NCBI GenBank assembly: GCA_029378245.1
Contig: JARKIF010000028.1
Location: 698,692-762,691, forward strand
DNA: 64,000 nucleotides
Direction: 5' to 3'
Origin: Roridomyces roridus
Taxonomy: Eukaryota > Basidiomycota > Agaricomycetes > Agaricales > Mycenaceae
Shown here: positions 1 through 10,915 of the stretch, in pieces
Layout: each line of letters begins with the position of its first letter
Position numbering within the stretch: position 1 is the first letter of the stretch
Notes under the pieces: model-generated
What the model saw: the letters and a program-made list of their open reading frames with translations, nothing else
Database searches by the model: none
Told to the model about the DNA's origin: nothing
Made by a program: the position numbers and the translations under genes

Positions 1-1722
1 AATGAATGAGTCGCATAGGGCGCCTAGGGTACGGAAGCCCCAACGAATATGATTGAAGGAGACAAAGCACGAATGGGGGGCGCACACGAATCTAAGAGTG
101 GCACAGGGTAAGGAGACCCCGACGAATATGAGCGGATGGATCGCCGCCCGAATTGACGGTCAAGAATAATAGTGTTGGCACGAAAGCGGACGGCGAACGC
201 GGATAGAGAGCCAGAGTGAGACAGCATCGAAGGCCAATGAAGCTTTGGATGATCGGGATTGGATGACCGAGACGAAGCGGACGTTGAACGTTGAACCAGC
301 GCAGACCCTGATCGTGGACACGGGTAGAGGTATCGGGCGATCGGGCGGTTGGTAGAAGAAGTGTAGCGGGCCAACGATAGAGCGGGGGATGATGTCGACA
401 CCGAAGTAGTAAGTAGTCGGGTGACTCGGGCCTACGAAATGACGTGGTCGGGCCAGAATGGAGAAAGTCCGGTGATGCTGCCTGGAGAGATGAATTCATG
501 GCGAATTCGGCGAAGCCAGAGGCGAGCCCAGCAGCGCTGGTGTCGTGCAGGTGGTGGTGTGTAATCAGAAACGGACACAGCCACCTGTCCCACAAGACAA
601 TGACAGACATCGTGTGACTGAGAAGTTCGGCTTCAGTTCGGCGTGAATAACTGGCATACAAGACATAGCCGTCACAACCGTATATTTCACCGATAAAATC
701 GATTGCGTGTTTTTGAAGCCTAGAAAACCGTCCCCAAGAAACGGAAAGAAACTCGCTGCACCGCTGACCGAAAAGGTAAGTATGTGAGAAACATCTGATC
801 CGCCAAAGGCCACGATCTCTTATCGCAACCACCATCTATCTGCAATCGGACGTTCCCCTGGTTCCATCCCCACTGGCATCAGGCCCGTCGTCGGGATGAA
901 TGCCCCTCATTTTGGTCATCCACCTACCGCTTCCTGAGATGCAGCCGCTCAGGTACAGTCAGTCAGATGTCGAGTTCTTCAAAACAGTGCTATACTCTCG
1001 GAGAAACATTGCGCTGTTGGCAAAATTCGTGTATGATGTCCTTCAAGTGTTCTACGAGAAGCCCGTACGGCGACCAAGAAATGCTTGTAATAGAGGTAAT
1101 CCGTCCAGTCGTGCTTACTTCTCCAGGGTTCCTTAGTTCTACAGCGGTGGGTCGAGAGACTGCGGCCGTGAGCTCGGCTAAGGGGTTTTGGAGGAGTCCG
1201 GGAACCGTAGTGTACAATATGTGCCTGTACACTCAGATACTTCCCGGGCCCCGGCGTTCCTAAGTGGGACCGTGCCGTGTAATCTTCCTTCCTTCCTTCC
1301 TTCCATGAGCAAAGCCCCGGATGGACTGGATTTTGACTGGATTGCCGGGCCCGTGTGCATGTGCACGGCATTGCCCCGTTGCTCCGCCCCGCGCCTCTGT
1401 TCTCACACCGTGATTCCAGATTCCTTGGATTGAGATTAGCAGATGTTTCCCCCAGCGTTGGGCAATTCGAGCAATACTCACTTCTTGGAGGCATCTTCTC
1501 TCGACAATGCCATGCCTGGTGTGGATGACGTCCCGCGGGTAAACAATCCTCCCCCCCCCCCTTCTGTATAACGATTAGGACCCGGCAGCGCGGCACACCG
1601 TGCAGTTCAGAATTGACTCTGAGGCGGCTTGGGGGGTATCTGTATGTTCTGTTTTTCGCCTCCCACCCGCACTCGTTCTTCGACATTGAGCGTCCCGCAA
1701 ATTGGATCTCCGGGGCCCTTCA
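1..1722. other. No supported gene; simple repeats
   Basis: Long open frames exist on the minus strand (about 92-835 and 979-1686), but none shows a recognisable domain, a convincing start or a splice pattern I can defend. Two related stretches around 25-60 and 100-140 share an AGGGTA..CC-ACGAATATGA pattern about 78 bases apart, which suggests an old tandem repeat. A CTTCC microsatellite lies at about 1284-1304 and a C run at about 1549-1561. Confidence 0.5.
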
Positions 1723-2436
1723 ATGGCTGGACGCGCCTCATGCACGCACAAGCTGGAATTTGAACGCGATCAAACACCCTCTTCTATTGGCAGTCCTCCT
1801 CGGTCGAGGACTATGTCGCGCCGCAGCTATTCCAGCCACCGCTCGCTCATTCCCGCCCCCTCTCGTTCTGGCTCTAGATCTGTGCATATTGTTAAGTCGT
1901 GGCACTCCCGCTGGGCTTACATTTCCGATTCCGTTCATTCGTCTCGAGCCAGGTCTGCTGCTCCATCTCGCGCCGTGTCGCGCGGCAGATCCACTGCATC
2001 GTCCCGTGCCTCGTCTGTTCCACCGTCTCGGGTTGCCTGTCTACTTGCCCACTGTAAATCCTGGACAGTCTGCTGTTCGAGTTGGATATCTGCGAGGAGG
2101 CGGACGAAATCGTGCGTTTACTTCAACCCTCAGGCAATGTTCTCATGTTATGACTGACCATTTCATACAGCTGTTTCCCAGCGTCGTCCACAGACCCCTA
2201 CCGAGCCTTACTGTCAGGCACGCGCCAATCTCGGCCGTTCTTCATGTCCTCTGTTCATGCGCGAGTGGCCACCAACTCCGTTCCCTCACGAGCCTAATTC
2301 ACCTCTATCTAATCAGCATGCCCAGGGTATCCAGGTTGCCTCTGCGAGGTCTAGTGGTAAAAGAATCGGTGTTGGGCGCACGTCACAAAAAAAGGGTGAG
2401 CATTCCTCGGCGAGTCTTGTCCCTATCGGGCCATAA
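1723..2436 (+). CDS. Hypothetical Ser/Arg-rich protein
   Basis: I do not recognise this gene. From the ATG at 1723 the reading starts MAGRASCTHKLEFERD and runs into a segment rich in serine and arginine (SRTMSRRSYSSHRS, then SRGRSTASSRASS), like a disordered RS-type region. Further on a different frame reads well as QRRPQTPTEPYCQARANL... and ends at a TAA near 2436 after ASLVPIGP, so at least one intron or frame change is needed in between; CAG acceptors are present near 2080 and 2170. No domain is visible. The exon borders are uncertain, but the composition looks coding. It could also be a decayed gene. Confidence 0.4.
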
Positions 2437-3198
2437 TGCCAGGTGCAAGGAATAGTAACATAGGTGGAGATTCCCACCAGTGGCCTTCCAGTGACCGCGT
2501 TCAACCACGCCGTTTGATTGCGAATCGTACGCCGAGACTCAAATACCTTTGATTCCGATTTCAATCATTCCAAGGATGTGACGAATGGAGTCCCATTAAT
2601 TGTGGGTACACAATTCGACAGTTACAAAGAAAATGGAGCCATAATCGTAAAGAAGGGGAAATAATAGTAAAGCAGAAGCAGGGTAATGACAATGTCGGGG
2701 CGTTCACGGCTCGATCGCCAGCTTCAGGTAACAGGGTTAGAATGAACTCTGTTGAATCAAAATGATTTGCTTACTTTACTGACTGGCGCGTCCACTTCAG
2801 TCATTGTGGTCATCTCGACCACCATGGTCTATAACCAACTACCTCAGCATGCGGGAAATACTTAGGGTGTGCCAGACATACCCGGTTTCTGTCACCACTC
2901 CTGGTTTGGAAGGAATTGCTCATATTGATGGCATTGTTGTTGCGCAGAATTTGGCGGCGATTGAGGCTACTCTGCATTAACAGTGCAGTTCAGGCTTCTA
3001 AATGCGGGGCTTACGACACCATGAGAGCGTTAGAATAGACTGGTGTGCACAAGTTAGTGTATTCCGACCAGCTGAAGCAGTAACATGAACTCACGTTTGG
3101 CTTGTGCGTTGTAGAAGATGAACCAAATAACTGTTTGGCTTAGTCCAGCAGCCTTTTTCGGATTCAAAAATACTTACAGTCATTCCGAGTGACAATCT
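2437..3198. other. Intergenic, nothing recognised
   Basis: No open frame of note, repeat or RNA structure was seen. The right end may hold the last exon of the membrane-protein gene that follows on the minus strand. Confidence 0.5.
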
Positions 3199-4382
3199 TT
3201 ACAAGGTCAAGAATAAGTATTGACGGCCAGACGGTAACTGGTGAAGGGTACGCACAAAGACGACGAAGAGTATGCTGAGCAAACTGTGGAATGGGTCATT
3301 CAGACATTTGAACTGAAGTGGGTGAATCCTTTCTAAGCACCTTGTAGCCATGCCCGTTTCTGTGTAAAGGCTCAGCAATTGGATGGGAGTAAGGGAACTA
3401 GTACTGCTTACCGATGGACCATATGAATAGGGCATCAACAATTCTTCTTGTTCTAAACGCAGGTGAGCAACCCAAAATATCATATAAAGCAATGGCGTAC
3501 TCTTTAAATTGAGAGCCACCGGCCTTTTGAAGGTAAAAACACATCGAGGCCGTGATCACAAGGTCGCTGGCAAGGGCCATGGCACTGCCAGCAAGCATTA
3601 AACCACGGTGCTTCCCTTCATATATGGCAATCGACGGCTGCTCCCACAGAATTCCCATTTGAAGCAGATTGAGAACAACACGCGCAGCAACCAAAGCCCA
3701 GCATATAATTGGCAACAGCCAACTTTTGGAAAGCATGCGAACGCGGAACGCAAAAAATCCCTGATTAGCAAGAGTTAGTTTCGAAAATTTTCGAGGTTGA
3801 AGTGCTACGGACCTGAACCAGGATGTATGTCATCACGGAAAAACTAGGTGATTGTGTCAGGGTATCGCGCGTGGACCAAGAAGAGATAACTGACAGAACC
3901 ATCAGTTCCATGGAATGTGGCTGGGTGACAATATGTTCCGGTTGACAATAATATGTCACATTGGTACCTGAAAGACTGAGCAATGCGGCTTCATCGGGGA
4001 GGTGTTGAAACTTACTGTACAGCTGTGAAGCAGGCAATTTGAGGTGAAGTATCATATGAATCAAGCATGGCTCACAGAATGCCAGGTACAAATGGTGTGC
4101 CCAAATCCAACTAGCCTGAAAGAATATGAGAACCAGTAAGAGTGGCATAGTCATTGCAACTTTACCACATTGAGGCGACCTGCAATCCAAGTATATCAGC
4201 ATTTGAGACCAAGATCATAGGTATATTGTACATACCAATGCCTTGAAACGAGTTCTTTCACCTGAATAGTCGCGAAAATACAGATACACCTGGAGGGTTT
4301 CAATTCCAAAGAGGAAGGTGTTCAGGGCACCACTGATTTGGAATGCCCCGAGGGTGCTGTCCAGGTGCGGGGCGGCTGCCAT
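3199..4382 (-). CDS. DUF6534-type multipass membrane protein
   Basis: Minus-strand, intron-split gene. The ATG at 4382 begins MAAAPHLDSTLGAFQISGAL and continues into GIETLQVYLYFRDYSGERTR, the usual first helix of the agaricomycete DUF6534 family (seven-helix proteins of unknown function), then a GTATGT donor. Later exons carry the central helices (SWLLPIICWALVAARVVLN) and the family hallmark ALASDLVITASMCFYL, which matches the sixth-helix region. The last part (RRIVDALFIWSI, then an ETG segment) is the start of the seventh-helix domain. The C-terminal exon is hard to follow below about 3300, so the gene may be decayed at its 3' end. A second family member lies at 16.6-17.9 kb. Acts presumably in a membrane; substrate or ligand unknown. 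Confidence 0.6.
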
Positions 4383-4631
4383 TTTCAAGGGAACACAGAG
4401 AATGACGGGAGAGCGCTCACCAGTTATATATGTTGTGCTTGTGATGGAAGATGTTTCAAGAAGCGCAAGAAAGCGCGGCTCCGAGTCGTGCTAACTGCAT
4501 TAGAACCCCTAACTCATGTCAAGCGAACCTGATAATGATTAATCTCCCGAGTTGATGGTGAGTTGGTGATACGCCACACCATGCCTGGAGTACGGATCGA
4601 GGACACTCTGTGTGAAGTGAGATCTCATGCT

Positions 4632-6436
4632 CATCCACGGCAGCAAAACTCTGTACTTGTACCGTCGATGTATCTAACCAGGGGCATCAGCGGGAGATCA
4701 TCTAAATATTGCTGCGGAACACGGACAGACAGGTATGCCGGTCATTTTTAGTCCATCTCATTCTCACCCACTGTAAACCACTGTAGGGCAACGCTGCTTC
4801 CGCCACCATGCATCTGACAAGGGGCATCAGCGGAAGGACCTCCAAATATGGCTGTGGTCCGCGGTGATAAGCAGTGTACTTTTACACGCCGGGAATTTAC
4901 GAAATATCGTGTTTCCAGCTTACAAGCAAGTCCCGGGAACAGTGAGGCATAACATCAATGTTGAGGGTACATGTCCGCCTCGGGGCAGTGTATTAAACTC
5001 AAGGGCTTTGGGAATTAGTTGACAACTGTGTACTACTGCCCGAGAGTAACCAAGAGGATCAGAAGGGACTGCCCGTCCCACCTACCAACAGAGACAATAC
5101 TCGAACCGTACTCACCGGGAGTTGAACCCGGGGAGATCAGACCAGACTATTACGAATGTTGCATTACCCAACCATTCAGGCACGCACGTAGGGGCCGGAC
5201 GTCAGGAAACGTCTGCCGGAGACATATCAGAGATACTGAGAAAGAGAAGTTTGACAAGCCGCGAGTGCCGACTTCCGGCATCACCGGCTCCAAAGCCAAC
5301 CGAGACACAATTATCGATGATGAGGCTCGGGCGGGTTGATTACCTGCCTAGCAAGCCCCCGGCAGACTGGTTCAGGCATCTAAGGCAGAAGGAAACCTCC
5401 GGCCAGTCTGAGAGGGAAAGAGATAAACCGATGGAGCGTTCTGGAACTTCCGGCAGCACGTGAGGATCGACGGCTGACTGAGGCATCAAGCACACAATCC
5501 TGACGAACTGATCAGAAAGAGGAATGAGAGCTATGCCATTGGCCAGACGAGGCCTTGGCATCACAGATACCATATATATTCTTCAGTCCGCAAAATGTAT
5601 AAAAGCCATAGCAAAGCAGCATGTACAGTAGTAGATTTTACCCCTCCAATCTGTGAGACCAGTGCGGACAATAAATTGCTCAGAACACAACCTAGAGACC
5701 AGAGTTTGACTGAGCCCCGGCTAGTTAGCTTGAGACTGCGCGTTCGGACACGACGAGCTTGAACCCCCGAGAGTTACCTTTGACGTTGTACCGAGGTTTT
5801 GACGGACGAGACGCCTGTCCTACTACCCCGAACACACACACACGAGCATTGGATTGGTTGAGATTTAGATTGATTAGTGGTTGAGTTTGTGGTTGAGTTA
5901 TCTCACTACATTCGATACTACTCAGAGTTTCTATTTCACGGCCGCACCCTAGTGCACCGTTTCAGCGGAACACGGACAGACAGAAAATTGCGGAACACAG
6001 ATAGACATGTGATGCTAACCCGCGGTAAACCAGCGTCGGCGAACAGTGCTTGCATCACCATGAATTGAACCAGGGTCATCAGCGCGAGATGAATACGGAC
6101 AGACGGAAGCCTCGAATCCTCGAACGGTGCTGCATCGTCATGAATCGAACCGGGGGCATCAGTGCGGAATTATCTGGCAATTGTTGCTGCGGAACACGGA
6201 CAGACAGAATTCCAGGGCTCGGTACCGTGGCCGTATTGTACGGGTATACCTTAATTTGCACCTCTACCACATACTTACAGTACGTACGGTGCCGAGCCCT
6301 ACAGAATTCGTAGTTGAAATCCCATGTCAACCCACGGTAAAACTAGCATAGGGAACGGTGCTTGTACCACCATGAATCTAACAAGGGGCATCAGAGGCCA
6401 ATCATCCCATTGTTGCTGCGGAACACGGACAGACAG
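4632..6436. repeat. Cluster of ~100 bp dispersed repeats, five copies
   Basis: Five related units lie at about 4632-4732, 4777-4864 (continued at 5965-5983), 6028-6110, 6111-6207 and 6328-6435. The conserved parts are a CACGGTAAAAC-like start, ACCATGAATCTAACAAGG, GGGGCATCAG and a GCTGCGGAACACGGACAGAC end. Read on the minus strand, one copy contains GGTTCGATTC, close to an RNA polymerase III B box, so a tRNA-derived SINE is possible, but I see no good A box or tail. Copy two is interrupted by the solo LTR at 4865-5964. Confidence 0.6.
4865..5964 (+). mobile_element. Divergent solo Ty3-type LTR with GCGG duplication
   Basis: Starts TGATAAGCAG and ends GTGCACCGTTTCA, the same TG...CA ends as the LTRs at 48.1 and 63.3 kb. 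Shared inner blocks include GAGGGTACA..CTCGGG..GTATATTAAA-like sequence, a TGTATAAAAG TATA box near 5598, and the GACGCCTGTCCTAC...CCCGAACACACACAC segment. It is about 1,100 bases against 1,420 for the intact LTR, so it is older or partly deleted. GCGG flanks it on both sides (4861-4864 and 5965-5968), a 4 bp target duplication, which shows it is a solo LTR left after recombination. Confidence 0.8.
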
Positions 6437-6583
6437 ACATATATCGATCCCACGGTCAAATGAGGGCGAAGAGGAGAAGTAGAAGGTGATCATGGATTTA
6501 TATATACGAACACACTTTCGGTCACACTGCCAATACATCCAGAATCCATAGAGCTGCGAAGTACTATACAGCTGGCCACTTGT

Positions 6584-7991
6584 TCACAGTTTTGACATTT
6601 GAGCCGAGATGACCTCCATCTTCAATGTCGCCAGCGCCATGCAAATTGCGGTTGCCAAACCATCGGGATTCTCCTGAAGGACCTATAAACACTTAGAATC
6701 ATTTGCAACTACGGATGGTATCAGCACCCACCAAATGGCGTGCATTGCGAACATGCTGAACAGAAGATGGCCGGATGTTGTGCTCTGGATCAAAGATGGA
6801 CTGTTGTGCTTCAGGCGAACTATGAAGTACACTTGATCAATTCAAATCCTTGGGGAAACACGGGAACTCACGCAAAGCTGTTTTTCTGTCCAAAAATGAA
6901 ATGAATGGGAATAAGAGGGGCAATCTTTCTGTATTGATCAACAGCATCCAAATGAGGCGGTATTTCTTGGTACGAGCATAACTCCGGTTGGTTGTTGCAG
7001 AAAATCTCTCCGGTGGGAGACTCGTAGAGGCCATGATCCTGTCTCCTGATTGAAGATTTACGAAGAGAAAGCAGTGGAGACTCACAACATGAGAGCGCAA
7101 GACACGCAGATCCCACTTTTTCCAGCGAATATGGTTCCGCATGTATTCAAATGCTTCTTCACGTGTTGACCAGCTTGTGCGTAGCCCCTTTACAATCGCA
7201 GTAGCCACAGCCATCGCCCTATCACGCTCCGCACCAAAGTTTCGGTAATACTCCCTGCTGGCCATGATGGGCTCAATGATGATGATTCCTTTGAAGGGCA
7301 AACTGTGGGGCAAGAAGTGTTGGGTTGCCAGGAGCCTTTGTGGAGATGAGCGTTCAAAACAGAGGACAAAGGTCCAGCACTGACATGGCCGATGAACCAG
7401 CGGACTCGGCTACCCCAACAATGGAGTGACCACGCAAGTGGTCTGATCGGAGAAAGGCTGCTATCGCGGTTGCCCATTCGTACAAGGCTGCGGCCCAGAT
7501 GAGTAGAATAGTGTGATTAAAATTCTATGCTCACAAACGGGGCCTCGGTTCTCAAGCTGAACAGAGTTGATTTGTCCCGCCTCCCCATGACTCTGCCAGT
7601 CCACCGCCCATGCCTCACGAATGTTCAGTTGGGCGAACTTCTGCCTTGCAAACAGCTGCTCGAGGGTTGGGTTCCATTGCTCCTTGTCTTGTGAAAATCA
7701 GTCGTTCGGCGAGGTTGGCAACGGTATGGACTTACGTCCTCCACTATTATGTACAAAGAGCAGAGTGGACCCGTGAGGAGTGGTTGAGCGGGGAATGTAG
7801 CGCGTTGCAGTGAGTTTCAAGGCATTCTCTGAGTCCGGTGTGGGATCGAAGATGAGGGAAGAGACCTGGATTTCTGGAAACATGGGATGTGCGTACCAGC
7901 AGAAGATTACAGGGCAGCCTTTATTTGGATTTTGAAATGGCGTTGTGATATTCTGGACTTGCATGGGAAATATAGAAGTCACGGTCGCCAT
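6584..7991 (-). CDS. Alpha/beta hydrolase with SKL end, probable frameshift
   Basis: Minus-strand gene of several exons. It starts at an ATG at 7991 (or the in-frame ATG at 7964) and reads through LLFVHNSGG (oxyanion region), an IREAWAVDWQSHGEAG stretch typical of the fungal AB-hydrolase family, GVAESAGSSA (nucleophile elbow, Ser flanked as A-E-S-A-G rather than G-x-S-x-G), then PFKGIIIIEPIM and LIPIHFIFGQ (acid strand), and a His region VRNARHLV. The last exon ends in SKL and TGA at 6584-6586, a type 1 peroxisomal targeting signal. Near 7360 the frame has to shift between SVLDLC and LCFERSSPQ, so this copy may be broken or the base call wrong. Reaction unknown. Confidence 0.65.
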
Positions 7992-8195
7992 CCAGTGTGT
8001 TGAGGCGTATCAGACTGAAAGAACAACGATGAGGATTGAGTTCAGAACTAGTTTCGGCGGGCACTGCACCATCTGTGCCTTTGTTGGTTTGATTCCCCTA
8101 ACAATCTTTGGTTCGGGAGCGCTATCCTGATTCAGTCAACCCAACACCACGGGCGCCGCTCAGCACATTTCACTTGATCACAATGTTATTCATTC

Positions 8196-8576
8196 CTGAT
8201 TTATCTCCCCGAGAGAGCTGTGGTATCATACGCCACAGACAACCCACATTCGTGGATCGTGAGATGCAGAACGCTCATTCATCACAATCTGCCAAGGTCC
8301 CAATCTCTCGCCGAAATGATAGGAATGTTCAATGAAGCGCGTGTGGTGTTCCAGGGTGCGTGAGAGGCGACGAGGTTGATATGTCTGATTTAGTTCCCGA
8401 GAGCTGTGGTATGCTACGCCACATGCAACCCAGATTCGTAAATCGTGAGATATAGAACGCTCATTCATCACAATCTGCCAAGGCCCGCGAAAATGAGAGC
8501 AATGTTCAATGAAGCATGGATCGGTGCCGAGGCGTGTCGGCGTGCCAGAGTAATTGGGAGGCGCGACGAGGTTGAT
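8196..8576. repeat. Tandem duplication of ~189 bp
   Basis: Two head-to-tail units, about 8196-8380 and 8385-8576, both start CTGATTTA and end GACGAGGTTGAT. Shared inner blocks include GAGCTGTGGTAT, CGTGAGAT, GAACGCTCATTCATCACAA and GTTCAATGAAGC. The units have diverged by substitutions and small indels. They lie directly at the 3' side of the kinase remnant and may be duplicated parts of it, but carry no clear coding sequence. Confidence 0.7.
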
Positions 8577-8986
8577 TAGGGTTATGCCCAGACCCCAGGC
8601 GGAGTTTAAATCTGGGCGGCAGGGAGACTCTGCGCAACGAGAGTAAGTAAGTGAAGACTCGACAGGACGAAGCGGAAGTGGCGCTCGTTGGCAGCGAGGC
8701 TTTCCCAGCCGTCGTACGACTCGCCCATGCGCGTGTTGCGAAGGCATTTGACGGCATACACCCGGGGCTTAAATTCCGAGTCTGAGGACTCGGAGGACGA
8801 TAAAGATGAATTGGAGGAGGAGGAGGAAGCCCACGAAGAGCCCTGCGAAGAGACAGAGGACCGGGTTTCGACTCGGCGGTACAGCTGGCCAAACGCACCG
8901 GAGCCAACGAGCTTCTTCAAAAGTAAGGCGCCGTCGTCGACAGCGCAGCCTGTAAGATTGGGAAGGCGCTTCTGCACGTGGGGCAT
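8560..8986 (-). pseudogene. Protein kinase remnant (N-lobe plus a C-lobe scrap)
   Basis: On the minus strand, from an ATG at 8986, the frame reads DDGALLLKKLVGSGAFGQLY, a kinase glycine-rich loop (GSGAFG), followed by a low-complexity serine insert and VYAVKCLRN, the VAIK-type lysine strand. The frame then jumps directly to DLNSAWGLGITLINLVAP, which resembles the D-x-W-S-L-G-I-I-L subdomain IX block of the C-lobe. The catalytic loop (HRD) and DFG are missing, so this cannot be an active kinase. It is best read as a pseudogene made by internal deletion. Confidence 0.65.
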
Positions 8987-9399
8987 AACAAAGAATGTAG
9001 TGAGCATCCCACTCTGAATTGACGAAATTTAACGATCATCCGCGAGGGCATCTTGAGCCCGTGGCTAGAGCATCCTGGCTCTCAGGTCAAACGAATCGTG
9101 CGGGGGAGGAAGAGTAGACCACCACCATCATTCCGCCGTGCAGCGTGTCTCACAACACCAAAAGAACTCAAAGTGGTCGCATTCGTGCATCAACTAGCAA
9201 CAGAACCCAATCCTATCCTTCTTCCTAAATACTCATGATTAGCGGCTCCGAGTACTTTAACGAACGAACGTGCGTACCCACGACTCGAATGGCCCCCGAA
9301 TCATGCTCCTTCATGAGCACCCTAGCTCTTCCTCGTCGACACGAGCCCCCGAATCTCGTTACATCTGACTTTTATTGCAGGAGCGTGCTGCTGTCCGAA

Positions 9400-10100
9400 C
9401 GATTTGCGAGCAGCCTGTGATGTCGACATCATCCCAACCTGTCGCAACGGTCCTCATCATCTATGTTTGGGAGGAAGATCATGGATGTGCGTGTCGACGC
9501 CAGCGATCTTGTGGACGAGGATTTCGGGATGGGAGGGCGAGGGCGAAAACAGGTCGGGGAAGTACGCTCAAGTACAGCAAAACCTCGCACGTAACATGGC
9601 GTGTATGGTCGTGGCAGACAGAAAGAGCTCGCAGCGGACATTGACACATTGTGTGGGTGAAAGAGGACGTCCCGGCGCCTCGTGCCCATCCGTTTGATAT
9701 CCAAATTCGTGTCGCTTGTAAGAGCTGAGCTGACCGCAGATGGAGGAGAGCACGGAGACGTACGCAGTGACCGGCGGCCGCACACCAATCAAGACCCTTC
9801 CGAGCGGAGGAGGTGTCACACGATTTCTCGGATCGGAGCGGCTTCTTTCTCTCTCCGTCCATCATCTCCAACTCTTGTCTCTTGCGCTTGAAGCTTGAAG
9901 CAGCGATATCCCAGGTATACATGGCCATGTAATAACCCTGAAGACGACGAAGACGCCAGCTCGAGACTTGCGCGAGACCTGACATCAATCTCCTGGCCGA
10001 ATCTGAAATATCTGCGCGGACGGCATCTAACCAGCGTATCTTGCCCGGCAAAACGCCACACCTTGGAACCAGCCCGGCTCTGAAATAGTCTGTCAAGACA
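9400..10100 (-). CDS. Possible hypothetical gene, exon structure unclear
   Basis: I do not recognise it. On the minus strand the frame starting near 10096 gives a plausible, mildly charged stretch (SGLAQVSSWRLRRLQGYYM, then SSFKRKRQELEMMDGERKKP). Another frame near 9480-9560 ends HPEILVHKIAGVDTHIHD and looks like a genuine C-terminus. A gene with introns between these parts would fit, but no splice pair could be fixed and no domain is visible. It may be non-coding. Confidence 0.25.
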
Positions 10101-10493
10101 TTTACTTCAGAAACGACTATCGACGCTCCCGAATCGATGAAATCTCACATTATCATAGTCTCAATTCTCGGAATCACGTCCTGAGAGGGACTCCAATAGC
10201 TCTGGAGACTGCACACCCCCTGAAACTTGTGGTATCATTTAACCCTCCCCGTCTTTTTTGGTTGCTGACGCAGGATTACAGACGGATAATAAACCCGCCA
10301 GCTTTCTCTCTGTATGTATGCCTCTTCTGCCTCTCGGGATCAAGAAGTTGGAGATACTCAGACCAGTACTTTTTCAGGATGCATTGCAGATCAGTGTTCA
10401 CATGGAGAGGACGGTGCACTACGACGACATGGAATTGGGGTCTCAGCACTCACGGGCTGCGTTGTTGAAGTGAACGACACGAGGCAAACTGTC

Positions 10494-10698
10494 GAGTCAT
10501 CCAGTTGCAGCCTCGAGGCGTTCTTCTTATTTCTTGACTCACACTTTCTTGACTCAACGCCTCTCGGAGTCATCGCGCTGCCGCGTATGACTCGTACTTG
10601 ACTCGGACTCCTATTGTTCTCCCTAGCTACAACCTAGTTACTATTGTTCTCGTATATGACTCTTACCATATCACGTGACCGTTTCTGTAGGGTATATA
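10494..10698 (+). promoter_or_regulatory. Promoter-like region with seven TGACTC motifs, E-box and TATA
   Basis: TGACTC occurs in either orientation at 10494, 10535, 10550, 10567, 10588, 10599 and 10656, with the full TGACTCA at 10535 and 10550, the core bound by Gcn4/AP-1 type bZIP factors. TCACGTGAC (an E-box/Cbf1-type palindrome) follows at about 10670 and a TATATAA box at 10692. Downstream ATGs (10717, 10771) lead only into short frames with a GTAAGC donor after YTMN, and then into the antisense 3' end of the FSH1 gene. The gene it serves is not recognised. Confidence 0.5.
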
Positions 10699-10915
10699 AG
10701 GAGCGGATTTTCGAGATGAATGCATCTACTTTTCCCCCACTTCTGCTCTCAGCCCTTACCTCTTTCAACATGCGTCTTGCAAGATATACAATGAACGTAA
10801 GCACACTGCGAACTTATACATGTGTATTATTTTCGGAGCCCTTTCAAACGCTGGAGCGCCTCCTCAAGGCCCTAATCCCCCGCCCAAAAACTCAAAAAAA
10901 GGCCACCTTCGTCCA

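Noticed and set aside
92..835. 247-codon minus-strand protein gene
   Set aside because: No domain, composition typical of a chance frame in GC-rich DNA, and equally good frames overlap it.
5090..5195. tRNA gene on the minus strand
   Set aside because: A perfect T-arm (CCGGG-TTCAACT-CCCGG) and a D-arm-like GAATGGTTGGG are present, but the acceptor ends do not pair and no anticodon stem forms. It lies inside a solo LTR.
6212..6301. Hairpin (AGGGCTCGGTACCG ... CGGTGCCGAGCCCT) as a microRNA-like precursor
   Set aside because: Only the outer 14 bases pair well, the inner arms diverge, and no transcript evidence is available.
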